Below, in pieces: positions 1 to 7,872 of a DNA stretch of 64,000 bases (its first letter is position 1; every line of letters begins with the position of its first letter). A program made the translations under genes and the position numbers. The notes beneath the pieces are model-generated. The model was given only the letters and a program-made list of their open reading frames with translations, made no database searches and was not told where the DNA came from. The DNA is from Pseudovibrio axinellae (GTDB lineage: Bacteria > Pseudomonadota > Alphaproteobacteria > Rhizobiales > Stappiaceae). Location: contig NZ_FOFM01000001.1 in NCBI RefSeq assembly GCF_900110875.1, positions 372,001 through 436,000 on the forward strand. Direction: 5' to 3'.

Positions 1-623
1 AAATTGAGTTGGGTAATGCATTGTGTGCGGAAGCCAAGGTTGAATGTGAGTGGATGCCCGTTGACTGGGATGGCTTGATCCCCGGTTTGGTTGCCGGCAA
101 GTACGATACCATCATGGCATCAATGTCCATTACACCTGAACGCAAGGAACGCATTGATTTTTCTGCTAAGTACTACCAGACCCCTCCGGGCGTTGCGGTA
201 CCAAAAGACAGCAAAATCACGGAGGCGAGCGTTGAAGGTATGGCTGGAGCATTGGTCGGTGCACAAGTTGGTGCAACACACGCTGTCTTTGCTGAAGATA
301 TTTTGAGCAAATCGGATGTATCTATGTACCCAACAGCGGATGAATATAAGCTGGACCTTGAAAGTGGTAGACTGGACGCTGCAATCGATGACGTAGTAGT
401 TCTCTCCGACTGGCTAAACTCCGAGGAAGGTGCATGCTGCAAACTTCTTGGTACCATGTCATCTATTCCACAGATACATGGTGAAGGCGTAGGTGTTGGC
501 GTTCGTAAGGGTAACCAAGACTTGGCTGATCTATTCTCGAAAGCAGTGATTGCCTTAAGAGAGAATGGAAAGTACAAAGAGATTAATGATAAATATTTCG
601 ATTTTGACGCCTACGGAGAGTAA
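1..623 (+). CDS. Amino acid ABC transporter substrate-binding protein, 5'-truncated
   Basis: This is the C-terminal part of a periplasmic binding protein of the HisJ/ArgT/OccT family, which delivers a polar amino acid or opine to a membrane importer. The frame is open to the first base of the window, so the signal peptide and the start of lobe 1 lie outside. Visible hallmarks are the DWDGLIPGL and ASMSITPERK segments of family 3 solute-binding proteins, followed by the second-lobe GxQxGxT-like segment and a C-terminal KYKEINDKYF. Two permease genes follow on the same strand, so it is the binding component of that importer. The exact ligand (Arg, Lys, His or an opine) cannot be read from the fragment. 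Family call is firm. Confidence 0.93.
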   Translation, partial: IELGNALCAEAKVECEWMPVDWDGLIPGLVAGKYDTIMASMSITPERKERIDFSAKYYQTPPGVAVPKDSKITEASVEGMAGALVGAQVGATHAVFAEDILSKSDVSMYPTADEYKLDLESGRLDAAIDDVVVLSDWLNSEEGACCKLLGTMSSIPQIHGEGVGVGVRKGNQDLADLFSKAVIALRENGKYKEINDKYFDFDAYGE

Positions 624-647
624 AGGCGTCAAGCTGCGATACATTCC

Positions 648-673
648 AGCGGCGGGCCATACAACCCGCCGCT
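648..673 (+). promoter_or_regulatory. Intercistronic stem-loop between binding protein and permease genes
   Basis: A perfect 9-bp stem (AGCGGCGGG with CCCGCCGCT) encloses an 8-base loop. It is followed by TTTATAAA rather than a clean U-run. It sits between the binding-protein stop and the first permease. It could be a leaky terminator or an mRNA-stabilising hairpin that keeps binding-protein transcript in excess over permease transcript (inference). Confidence 0.7.
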
Positions 674-700
674 TTATAAAGAATAGGGGCAATCCCCATA

Positions 701-1411
701 ATGAATGAAATTTTTACACTCCTATCCTTTGGGAACATGGGTTGGGGAGACGAGATCGCACTTGGCGTTGCTATGACCGTTTCTCTTGCATTGGCAAGCC
801 TTCCCTTTGGCTTGTTATTGGGTTTTCTGCTTGCGCTTGCAAAAAAGTCTGAAGAGCCTTCCTTGCGTGCTGCAGCCAATATTTACACGACGATTTTTCG
901 GGGCCTTCCTGAGCTCCTTACGCTCTTTCTCGTTTACTACGGCGGCCAAATCCTACTCCAGCAAGTATTGTCGTTGTTTGGAGACGTCTATTTTGAAGTG
1001 AACGCATTTCTGGCAGGTATGATTGCCCTGTCGCTTGTGTTTTCCTCTTACGCCTCTGAAGCATTTCTTTCCGCATTTCGCGCAATCAAACAAGGCCAGT
1101 ATGAAGGCGCTAATGCGCTTGGGCTTGGCTACGTGCAAACAATGCGGTTGGTTATCTTACCGCAGCTTGTGCGCCTGGCCTTGCCAGCTCTGAGTAACCT
1201 CTGGCTCATCCTGTTAAAAGAGACGTCTCTGGTTTCCATCATCGGACTGGCTGATATCATTCGCTATTCAAATATGGCCGCTCGTACGACCAAAGAGCCA
1301 TTCCTGTTCTTTTCAGTCGCTTGTGCCATATACCTCGTCCTGGCCATTATCTCTTCAACCGGCATCAGTCGCCTCGACAGCTGGGCAAAACGCGGGGAGA
1401 CCCACAGGTGA
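701..1411 (+). CDS. Polar amino acid ABC transporter permease (HisQ/OccQ-like)
   Basis: This is an inner-membrane permease subunit of 236 residues with about five hydrophobic segments, the usual size for HisQ-type proteins. The family EAA loop is visible around residues 125-150 (YEGANALGLG followed by the LPQLVRLALPALSN segment), which docks the ATPase. It pairs with the next gene as a heterodimeric pore for the substrate delivered by the upstream binding protein. The ATG is preceded by AGGGG about ten bases upstream. Its stop codon overlaps the next start (GTGA), indicating translational coupling. No ATPase gene follows, so that subunit is presumably encoded upstream of the window. Ligand unknown. 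Confidence 0.93.
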   Translation: MNEIFTLLSFGNMGWGDEIALGVAMTVSLALASLPFGLLLGFLLALAKKSEEPSLRAAANIYTTIFRGLPELLTLFLVYYGGQILLQQVLSLFGDVYFEVNAFLAGMIALSLVFSSYASEAFLSAFRAIKQGQYEGANALGLGYVQTMRLVILPQLVRLALPALSNLWLILLKETSLVSIIGLADIIRYSNMAARTTKEPFLFFSVACAIYLVLAIISSTGISRLDSWAKRGETHR

Positions 1412-2325
1412 GTAATTTATCCTTAGGTGCCGCAGGAAGCTTTGTACAAAACCAGACGATCGAAGCAAAAGCACCGCCTCCACCTCCAAAGTCCCGTGAT
1501 TGGACTTTGACACGTGTAGCAGGCACAACTTGGCTGACATTTTGGATCCTTGGCGGTCTTGGCATTGTATGGTTCCTGCTCAATTCCAACCATGTTGCCC
1601 TAGTGTTTCAAGATGATGGCTTCCTGCCAGTTTCCATCACTCACAATGCAAAGTTCCTCGTTAAATATGGTGAAAAATTTGTCTCTGGCTTCCTCATTAC
1701 GCTGAAGCTTGTTGGCCTTTCCATGTTGCTGGGCGTACTCCTGTCGATCCCGATGACCTTCATGCGGATGAGCAAGAGCCGCATATTGGGCGGCATCGCT
1801 TATGCATATATCTACTTCTTCCGCGGTACACCGCTGTTGGCGCAGGTCTTTCTCATCTACTACGGTGCAGGTACATTCCGTATTCCACTGCAATCCATTG
1901 ATGTATGGTGGTTCTTCCGTGACGCTTGGAATTGCGCTGTACTTGCCTTTACGCTGAACACTGCCGCCTATCAGGTCGAAATCCTGCGTGGGTCCATTCA
2001 GAACGTGGCCAAAGGCCAGTGGGAAGCTGCTGCGGCACTGGGCATACCAAAGTGGCTCACCTTCTGGAAAATTATTCTACCGCAAGCACTGATCGTTTCT
2101 CTTCGCCCATACGGCAATGAGATTATCTTGATGATCAAAGGCTCGGCGATTGTTGCAATCATCACGATCTTTGACTTGATGGGTGAAACACGGCGCGCCT
2201 TCTCGCGGACCTATGATTTCCAGGCTTATGTTTGGGCCGCAATCGCCTATTTGGTGATGGTTGAAACCCTACGGCGCCTATGGGATCGCATTGAAGCAAG
2301 GCTGACGCGTCACCTTAAACGCTAA
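1408..2325 (+). CDS. Polar amino acid ABC transporter permease (HisM/OccM-like)
   Basis: This is the second permease subunit of the importer. The reading frame is open further upstream, but the best start is GTG at 1408. That codon overlaps the preceding stop by four bases and has GGGGAGA just upstream, giving 305 residues. It is longer than HisM because of an N-terminal cytoplasmic stretch containing a run of prolines (about residues 21-26) before the first membrane segment. The EAA loop is present (WEAAAALGIPKW...ILPQAL, about residues 205-235). With the binding protein and HisQ-like subunit it forms one operon that ends in a strong terminator. Ligand not determinable. Confidence 0.92.
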   Translation: MSNLSLGAAGSFVQNQTIEAKAPPPPPKSRDWTLTRVAGTTWLTFWILGGLGIVWFLLNSNHVALVFQDDGFLPVSITHNAKFLVKYGEKFVSGFLITLKLVGLSMLLGVLLSIPMTFMRMSKSRILGGIAYAYIYFFRGTPLLAQVFLIYYGAGTFRIPLQSIDVWWFFRDAWNCAVLAFTLNTAAYQVEILRGSIQNVAKGQWEAAAALGIPKWLTFWKIILPQALIVSLRPYGNEIILMIKGSAIVAIITIFDLMGETRRAFSRTYDFQAYVWAAIAYLVMVETLRRLWDRIEARLTRHLKR

Positions 2326-2348
2326 GCCCTTGCAACCAACAAAAACGC

Positions 2349-2380
2349 AAAAGCGCAGGTCAAACGGCCCGCGCTTTTTT
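2349..2380 (+). terminator. Rho-independent terminator of the amino acid importer operon
   Basis: Stem AAAAGCGC pairs with GCGCTTTT around a 14-base loop and runs directly into a T-tract. It lies 23 bases after the permease stop. Confidence 0.85.
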
Positions 2381-2468
2381 CGTAGGAAGACGGGATAGTT
2401 TAACATGGTAATTTCTAATGAAGCTGGTAGGGTTGCTGCGCTGTAATTCATAAATAAAGGAAGTTCCT

Positions 2469-3350
2469 ATGGCGAAAGTCGCGTTTATTGGTTTGGGCGT
2501 TATGGGGTATCCAATGGCGGGGTTCCTTGCGGCAAAAGGCGGTCACGAGGTTACCGTTTACAACCGAACGACTGCTAAAGCTGAGGCATGGGTGAAGCAA
2601 TATGGCGGATCACATGCTCTAACACCTCGCGAAGCGGCTGAGGGATGCGATGTTGTCTTTGCGTGTGTGGGTAACGATGATGACCTGCGCTCCGTCACCA
2701 CGGGCGAGCATGGCGCATTCCATGGAATGAAATCCCACGCTATATTTGTAGACCACACGACTGCATCTGCGCAGGTGGCACGTGAACTGGATGAGGCTGC
2801 ACAAGCTGCTGGGTTCTCATTCCTTGACGCCCCAGTTTCCGGTGGCCAGGCAGGCGCTGAAAACGGCGTTCTGACCGTTATGATAGGCGGCGATGAAGCT
2901 GTCTTTGATCGTGCAAAGCCATTTATCGACTGCTTTGCCAAGTTTGCTGGTCTAATGGGTCCTGCAGGATCTGGCCAGATGACCAAAATGGTGAACCAGA
3001 TTTGTATTGCAGGTTTGGTGCAGGGGCTTTCTGAAGCAATCCATTTTGCGCAAAAGTCCGGCCTTGATGTTGAAAAAGCCATTTCTGCGGTTCGTGGGGG
3101 TGCTGCTCAATCGTGGCAGATGGAAAACCGCTGGGAGACAATGCGTGACGGTTCGTTCGAGCATGGCTTTGCAGTCGATTGGATGCGGAAGGATCTGAAG
3201 ATTTGCCTGCAAAGCGCTGATGAAGTTGGCGCGCGCTTGCCTGTGACTGCGCTTGTCGATCAATTCTACAGTGAGGTCCAAGGCATGGGCGGGAACCGCT
3301 GGGATACATCCAGCTTGATTGCTCGTCTCAATAACGCTGATAAGAAGTAA
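2469..3350 (+). CDS. NAD(P)-dependent beta-hydroxyacid dehydrogenase (3-hydroxyisobutyrate dehydrogenase family)
   Basis: Soluble 293-residue oxidoreductase of the 6-phosphogluconate/3-hydroxyisobutyrate dehydrogenase superfamily. The Rossmann motif GLGVMG is at residues 8-13. The substrate-binding signature with DAPVSGG lies near residue 120, and a helix with catalytic lysine in the KMVNQ segment lies near residue 170. These are the standard family landmarks, and the length matches. Members oxidise 3-hydroxyisobutyrate (valine catabolism) or reduce tartronate semialdehyde, succinic semialdehyde or glyoxylate, and sequence alone does not decide. A methylmalonate-semialdehyde dehydrogenase (mmsA) exists 30 kb away, but not in the same operon. 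Monocistronic, with AGGAAG before the ATG and a terminator after it. Confidence 0.9.
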   Translation: MAKVAFIGLGVMGYPMAGFLAAKGGHEVTVYNRTTAKAEAWVKQYGGSHALTPREAAEGCDVVFACVGNDDDLRSVTTGEHGAFHGMKSHAIFVDHTTASAQVARELDEAAQAAGFSFLDAPVSGGQAGAENGVLTVMIGGDEAVFDRAKPFIDCFAKFAGLMGPAGSGQMTKMVNQICIAGLVQGLSEAIHFAQKSGLDVEKAISAVRGGAAQSWQMENRWETMRDGSFEHGFAVDWMRKDLKICLQSADEVGARLPVTALVDQFYSEVQGMGGNRWDTSSLIARLNNADKK

Positions 3351-3362
3351 TCTGAAAACTCA

Positions 3363-3391
3363 AAAACCCCGACCACATGATCGGGGTTTTT
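3363..3391 (+). terminator. Rho-independent terminator after the beta-hydroxyacid dehydrogenase
   Basis: The stem is AAAACCCCGA with TCGGGGTTTT around a short CCACATGA loop and continues into T residues, just after the stop codon at 3350. Confidence 0.88.
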
Positions 3392-3566
3392 ATCGATACT
3401 TCAATAGTGAGGCTGTTACGAGCGTTAGCCCACTAGCGCATCGCACTTGCTCTGATAGGAGCAACTCTAACTAGTTCTTGGCAACTTAGCTATCTTGAGT
3501 TTGTGCAAGTACGTTGAAGCGTATTCGGTGGCGCACGCCTCAATGGCAGCGCCACCCGCATTTTTG

Positions 3567-4058
3567 CTATGATAAGTTTGCCTTGGGCTTCTCCGCGTTG
3601 ATGTAAGAGAGCGGCAATTCCGTTGTATATTTGATCTGTTCCATGGCAAAGGATGTGGAGACGTCTGCGATATCTACCCTTGCTATCAGCCGCTTATAAA
3701 AATCATCATAAGCGTCAATGTCGGGCACAGCGACACGTAGCAGGTAGTCGACCTGACCTGCCATGCGGTAGAACTCGACGACCTCAGGAAAGTCCTGGAT
3801 CACGTCTGCAAACTTGCGGCGCCAATCGTCTGTATGTTGATTGGTGGTGATCGCGACGAAGGCTGTTACTTTGGCGTTGACCTTTTTGGGGTCCAGAACT
3901 GCGACGCGGCGTGTGATAACGCCGTCTTCTTCCATTTTTTGAATACGGCGCCAGCAAGGGGTTGTAGACAGGCCTACTCTGCGGCCAATCTCTGCAACTG
4001 GAATGGTGCTATCTTCTTGTAGAATAGACAGTATGCGTCGGTCGATCCTATCGATCAT
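3567..4058 (-). CDS. Lrp/AsnC-family transcriptional regulator
   Basis: A 163-residue DNA-binding regulator. The N-terminal winged helix-turn-helix covers about residues 1-60 (RRILSILQED, then the recognition region LSTTPCWRRIQKME), followed by the RAM/AsnC ligand-binding domain with a conserved AGQVDYLLRV segment near residue 105. Family members form octamers or dimers and sense amino acids. The LSTTPCWRRI recognition helix resembles Lrp/BkdR-like proteins more than AsnC. It stands alone, with 230 bp of AT-rich DNA upstream that probably carries its promoter and its own operator. Target genes are not identifiable from the window, and adjacent genes give no amino-acid pathway clue. Confidence 0.93.
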   Translation of the reverse strand: MIDRIDRRILSILQEDSTIPVAEIGRRVGLSTTPCWRRIQKMEEDGVITRRVAVLDPKKVNAKVTAFVAITTNQHTDDWRRKFADVIQDFPEVVEFYRMAGQVDYLLRVAVPDIDAYDDFYKRLIARVDIADVSTSFAMEQIKYTTELPLSYINAEKPKANLS

Positions 4059-4292
4059 ATTATACCCCTATCTCCCACCGGAACTTATTGTTTGCGCAAA
4101 ATGATTGCAGGAAGCATAAGGCTAGGAGAAACCCTATTCCAGCTTCGAACACCAAGTTTTTTGCGATATTATAGGTTTCCATTCTACATTGCGTTAAATG
4201 AATGAAACATTTTTCCATTCAAGCATAACATTCCAGCACACCAAGAAAACAGATCCCATATTCATGCAGATATAAAAAAAGAATCTCTCATT

Positions 4293-4982
4293 TCAGCCTA
4301 TAAGGCGCGTAACTTCTTCTTTTAGAAGCGGGAGCAGCTCTTTCTCGAACCATTCGTGTTTTTTTATGTGGGCATTATTGCGCCAAGATGGGTGGGGAAG
4401 AGGAAGAACGCGAGGGCCTAGACCTTTAGCCTGTCGCTCGCAGGTTTTTTCCCAGACTGAATGAAACTGAGCAATTGTTTCCCAAAGTCGTGGTTTGGTG
4501 AATTCTGGCATGTGATAGACCTGCGCGTAGCCACCTATTGCAAGCAGTGTTTCAATTTGTGGCATATTGCTGAATATTTTTTGATGCCAAGTATCTTTGC
4601 ATTCCGCTCTTGGTGGCTTATCGCCGCCTTTGGAGTCCAAACCGGGGAAGCACAGGCCCATGGGGATAATTGCAAGTTTGGATGCATCATAAAACGCATC
4701 CTCATCAAGCCCCAACCATGCACGCAAGCGCACACCAGAAGGATCTGTAAAGGGCTTACCTGAGGCGTGCACACGTGTACCGGGAGCTTGACCGCAAATT
4801 GCCATACGCGCTGTTGCTGAGAGCACAACGACAGGCCTTGGCTCGTGAGGCAAGGCTTGTCGTATTGGCTTTTCAACACAGACGCGGCAAGCTGCTATCT
4901 GCTCACTCAGGCGCTGGAGGTTTCCTTCATCACCTGAAGTGCCGACTGGACCGCCGGGCGTTCTATCATCTTGGCATACCAT
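4293..4982 (-). CDS. Uracil-DNA glycosylase family protein
   Basis: The protein belongs to the uracil-DNA glycosylase superfamily. It shows the GQAPGTRVHASGKPFTD segment (water-activating and uracil-pocket loop, about residues 65-81) and a C-terminal LPHPSWRN segment standing for the leucine-intercalation/His motif. An N-terminal CxxC pair (CRVC) is present, but a full iron-sulfur cysteine set as in families 4/5 is not evident. A DNA-repair role is inferred from the family only. The start is uncertain. The ATG at 4982 gives 229 residues but overlaps the upstream glutathione transferase by 76 bp. Homologous-looking sequence begins nearer CRVC, where only non-ATG codons are available (for example CTG at 4910). 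Confidence 0.8.
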   Translation of the reverse strand: MVCQDDRTPGGPVGTSGDEGNLQRLSEQIAACRVCVEKPIRQALPHEPRPVVVLSATARMAICGQAPGTRVHASGKPFTDPSGVRLRAWLGLDEDAFYDASKLAIIPMGLCFPGLDSKGGDKPPRAECKDTWHQKIFSNMPQIETLLAIGGYAQVYHMPEFTKPRLWETIAQFHSVWEKTCERQAKGLGPRVLPLPHPSWRNNAHIKKHEWFEKELLPLLKEEVTRLIG

Positions 4983-5551
4983 CTGCGTAGATTACCAAGT
5001 TCTTCAGGGACTTGCAGCTTAATAACGCGCCCAAAATTGATTGCGGTGAAAGTTGTTATATCAGCAACCGAGTAGCGATCACCAGCAATGAACGGGTTTT
5101 TGGAAAGCTGGGCGTCGAAAATTGCCAGAGTTTCCAGCGCTTTTGGTCGGTTTGCTTCCCCCCACTCGCTCACCTGAGGTTGCTCCAACTTGGCCATCGC
5201 AGGGTTAGTATGGCGAAACACCTGTGCGATTTGGTAGAGCAATTGCAGGTCCGCCCTGCGGTTCCACATTTCAATCATGGCCCGCTCTTTAGCGGTCTGT
5301 CCATGCAATGGCTTCAGAGGGTTCATTTCCTCTATGTAACGGCAGATGGCGGCGGATTCGCAGATCGCTGTTCCATCATCAAGCACAAACACAGGTATTT
5401 TCTGGAATTCATTTATTGCTTTAAACGCATCTGCCTGTAATTCACCATGCATGAAATCTACGTAGGTCGTATCAACCTTAACGCCTTTCTCAGCAAGAAA
5501 CAGGGTTACACGAAATGGATTAGGCGCCTGCCTATGACTATAAAGTTTCAA
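4907..5551 (-). CDS. Glutathione S-transferase family protein
   Basis: Cytosolic glutathione transferase of 214 residues. The thioredoxin-fold N-domain begins KLYSHRQAPNPFRV and contains the glutathione-binding KIPVFVLDDGTAICES segment with the conserved cis-proline and Glu-Ser pair. The all-helical C-domain carries the FIAGDRYSVADIT motif. I chose the TTG at 5551 because GGGAGG lies six bases upstream and the protein then starts at the usual family position; the open frame extends further, but that extension has no family character. It is followed by, and overlaps, the uracil-DNA-glycosylase-like gene on the same strand, suggesting one transcript. Substrate unknown; detoxification or dehalogenation are possible roles. 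Confidence 0.9.
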   Translation of the reverse strand: MKLYSHRQAPNPFRVTLFLAEKGVKVDTTYVDFMHGELQADAFKAINEFQKIPVFVLDDGTAICESAAICRYIEEMNPLKPLHGQTAKERAMIEMWNRRADLQLLYQIAQVFRHTNPAMAKLEQPQVSEWGEANRPKALETLAIFDAQLSKNPFIAGDRYSVADITTFTAINFGRVIKLQVPEELGNLRRWYAKMIERPAVQSALQVMKETSSA

Positions 5552-5755
5552 TGGTGCCTCCCAACAACCATAAGCTGCTGCCCTTGCAATCTGAAATAGA
5601 ACATGTCCCAAAATGGGTCAATACGTTAATATTGCTTATCGTCCGTATACTCAGAATTAACCTTGTAATGCAGAGCAATCTTAAGAGATCATGTTCATTC
5701 TGGTCAAAAGGGCAAGTATCCCGTCAATCTATTGGCACATAGAGGCCGAGAATAC

Positions 5756-7306
5756 ATGAACAACGGATCGTCGCAGAATATTAAGGGTAAAACAACTATA
5801 AATAGTGAGCGGGCAAATCGTCGGCGCGAAGTTGCACGTACACTTAAGGACGCGCGAGAGCGTCTTGAAACGCTTGGCGGGGTTCACCCCAGCTTTGAAG
5901 CTGACCTTATTTTGATGTTTGTGAAGAACAGGCTGTCAGTGGTTTATGCTGTGCCGTTGATCGCATTTGTGGCTGCTGGGATCTCAACGGTCTGGCTCCC
6001 CATTCAAGTCACCGCCAGCTGGCTTGTCATCATGCTGCTCTCTCACTTACTGATTATTCTTTCTACCAAGCGCCTGGAAAAAAGTTTGGGCAAAGAGGGT
6101 AACCTGCGTTCGATACGCAGAGAGCTTCTTGCTGGAGACATGCTCTATGGTGTTGTTTGGGCTATCTTTTTTATTACAAACCTTCAATATACGGCGGATT
6201 ACGGGTTTGGAGTTTTCCAGTTCGCAACCATGCTGATTGTCATTGCCATGGCAACAATGCTGTCCTCCCCCCTGCCCGGTGCTTTGCTAGCTGCAACAGC
6301 TCCAATAACCGTCGCACTGATCGTCAGTTTTTGGCACTATGACAGCATTCCTCACTATGCCATGGGGTTGATGGCGATAGGTGCACAGGTGTTCTTTTAT
6401 ATCTTGAGCAAACAGCTGCACAACTCGGCTTTGACACTGCTTGAGTACCGTGCAGAAAAGGACCATCTGATCTCTGAGATGGAACAGGTGAATGCGATTT
6501 CTCAGGAAGCACGGCGGCGAGCTGAAGAGGCGAATCTAGCTAAAACACGTTTTCTTGCGACAATGAGCCACGAATTACGCACACCACTGAATGCGATTCT
6601 CGGGTTTTCGGAGGTGATGAAAGACGAAGTGCTCGGCCCAATGTCTAACAAATTATATCTAGAATACACTAGGGATATCAATCAGTCCGGCCAACACCTG
6701 CTGAATCTAATCAATGAGATTCTCGATTTGTCGCGTATTGAAGCGGGTCGCTATGAGCTTCAGGAGGAGCCTGTCTGCCTTCGCGATGTCGCTGCAAATT
6801 GTAAGCACATGATGCATATGCGAGCAGCTGAAAAGAACGTTGAAATCCACGAGGTTTATGAAAAAGGCCTCAACAAGGTTTGGGCCGACGAAAAGGCGCT
6901 TCGGCAGATGGTTTTGAACCTGCTGACCAATGCAGTGAAGTTTACTCCAGCTAAAGGCGAAATTACGATTCAGGTGGGAAGCGATAGCGCAGGTGGCCAG
7001 TATATTCGCGTCAGCGACACCGGTGCAGGCATTCCGGAGGAAGAGATCCCCGTCGTTTTGCAGGCCTTTGGACAAGGAACACAAGCCATTCATGATGCCG
7101 AGCAAGGCACTGGCCTTGGGCTTTCGATTGTGCAAGCCTTGGCGCAAATGCATGGTGGGGAATTTGAACTGACCTCAAAGCTGCATGAGGGGACGCAGGC
7201 AACCATTTTGCTGCCTGTATCACGTGTCTTGAGCCAGCTTGACCCTGCCCCAACGACCGACCAGAATGGGCGTAAAGATAGGGAATCCTTGCTTCGTGCT
7301 GGTTAA
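5756..7306 (+). CDS. Membrane sensor histidine kinase, PleC/DivJ/PdhS-like
   Basis: A 516-residue sensor kinase. About six membrane segments occupy residues 50-220, followed by a short coiled coil, then HisKA with FLATMSHELRTPLNAILGF (phosphoacceptor His about 272). The HATPase domain has its N box in NLLTNAVKFTP, G1 in SDTGAGIP and G2 in GTGLGLSIVQ. The sequence just after the H box (LGPMS, SGQHLLNLINEILDLSRIEAG) is the style of alphaproteobacterial PleC/DivJ/PdhS kinases, which control DivK/PleD and the cell cycle; this assignment is by resemblance. No response regulator is adjacent, so it is an orphan kinase. Start ATG at 5756 is preferred over an in-frame TTG 24 bases upstream. Confidence 0.9.
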   Translation: MNNGSSQNIKGKTTINSERANRRREVARTLKDARERLETLGGVHPSFEADLILMFVKNRLSVVYAVPLIAFVAAGISTVWLPIQVTASWLVIMLLSHLLIILSTKRLEKSLGKEGNLRSIRRELLAGDMLYGVVWAIFFITNLQYTADYGFGVFQFATMLIVIAMATMLSSPLPGALLAATAPITVALIVSFWHYDSIPHYAMGLMAIGAQVFFYILSKQLHNSALTLLEYRAEKDHLISEMEQVNAISQEARRRAEEANLAKTRFLATMSHELRTPLNAILGFSEVMKDEVLGPMSNKLYLEYTRDINQSGQHLLNLINEILDLSRIEAGRYELQEEPVCLRDVAANCKHMMHMRAAEKNVEIHEVYEKGLNKVWADEKALRQMVLNLLTNAVKFTPAKGEITIQVGSDSAGGQYIRVSDTGAGIPEEEIPVVLQAFGQGTQAIHDAEQGTGLGLSIVQALAQMHGGEFELTSKLHEGTQATILLPVSRVLSQLDPAPTTDQNGRKDRESLLRAG

Positions 7307-7351
7307 GGCTATACGTTCTTATTTTGTTCTAAATTATTGAGGGGGAATTAT

Positions 7352-7708
7352 ATGCTTCGTGGTTCTTGCCATTGCGGCGCGGTCAGTTTTGAATTTCGTG
7401 AAAAACCAGAATGGCTTACAGAATGCAATTGCTCTGCATGCCGACGTTTCGGCACTGTTTGGGCCCATGGGTCACCTGAGAATGTGACCGTAGAACAGAA
7501 GCCAGATGCGAGCTTTACCTACTCCTGGGGTGACAAGTCTTTAAAGTTCCATACTTGCAAGACTTGCGGCGGCACAACGCATTGGACATCTGTTGATCCT
7601 GACGGTGATAAAATGGCCGTTAACACGCGCATGGTACCGGCGCAGGACGTGAAAGATATTCGGGTTCGCCACTTTGATGGTGCTGATACCTGGCGTTATC
7701 TTGATTAA
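7352..7708 (+). CDS. GFA/CENP-V family zinc protein
   Basis: Small 118-residue protein of the glutathione-dependent formaldehyde-activating (GFA)/CENP-V fold. Zinc-ligand cysteines are visible: CHCG near the N terminus, CNCSACRRFG about residue 31, and CKTCGG about residue 69, the usual pattern of two zinc sites in the beta-tent fold. Members may bind glutathione adducts, though many have no proven enzyme activity. The start is ATG at 7352, preceded by AGGGGG. It follows the sensor kinase by 45 bp and may be co-transcribed, but no functional link is evident. A strong bidirectional terminator separates it from cobT. Confidence 0.88.
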   Translation: MLRGSCHCGAVSFEFREKPEWLTECNCSACRRFGTVWAHGSPENVTVEQKPDASFTYSWGDKSLKFHTCKTCGGTTHWTSVDPDGDKMAVNTRMVPAQDVKDIRVRHFDGADTWRYLD

Positions 7709-7793
7709 GTGAATTCAGCAAGACAGCGTTTGCGTTGATGTTTGCGTTGTTTTGAAAGGAACCTGCATTTTCTGCGTGGGTTTGTAAAAATAC

Positions 7794-7832
7794 AAAGGCC
7801 GCCTCGCACCATTGGTTGCAGGCGGCCTTTTT
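7794..7832. terminator. Bidirectional rho-independent terminator
   Basis: Stem AAAGGCCGCCT pairs with AGGCGGCCTTT around a 15-base loop, with T/A tracts on both sides. It lies between the convergent GFA-family gene and cobT and can serve both. Confidence 0.85.
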
Positions 7833-7872
7833 AAATTTTATCCCCCTCCTGTTTCAAAGGGGTATGGTGGTT

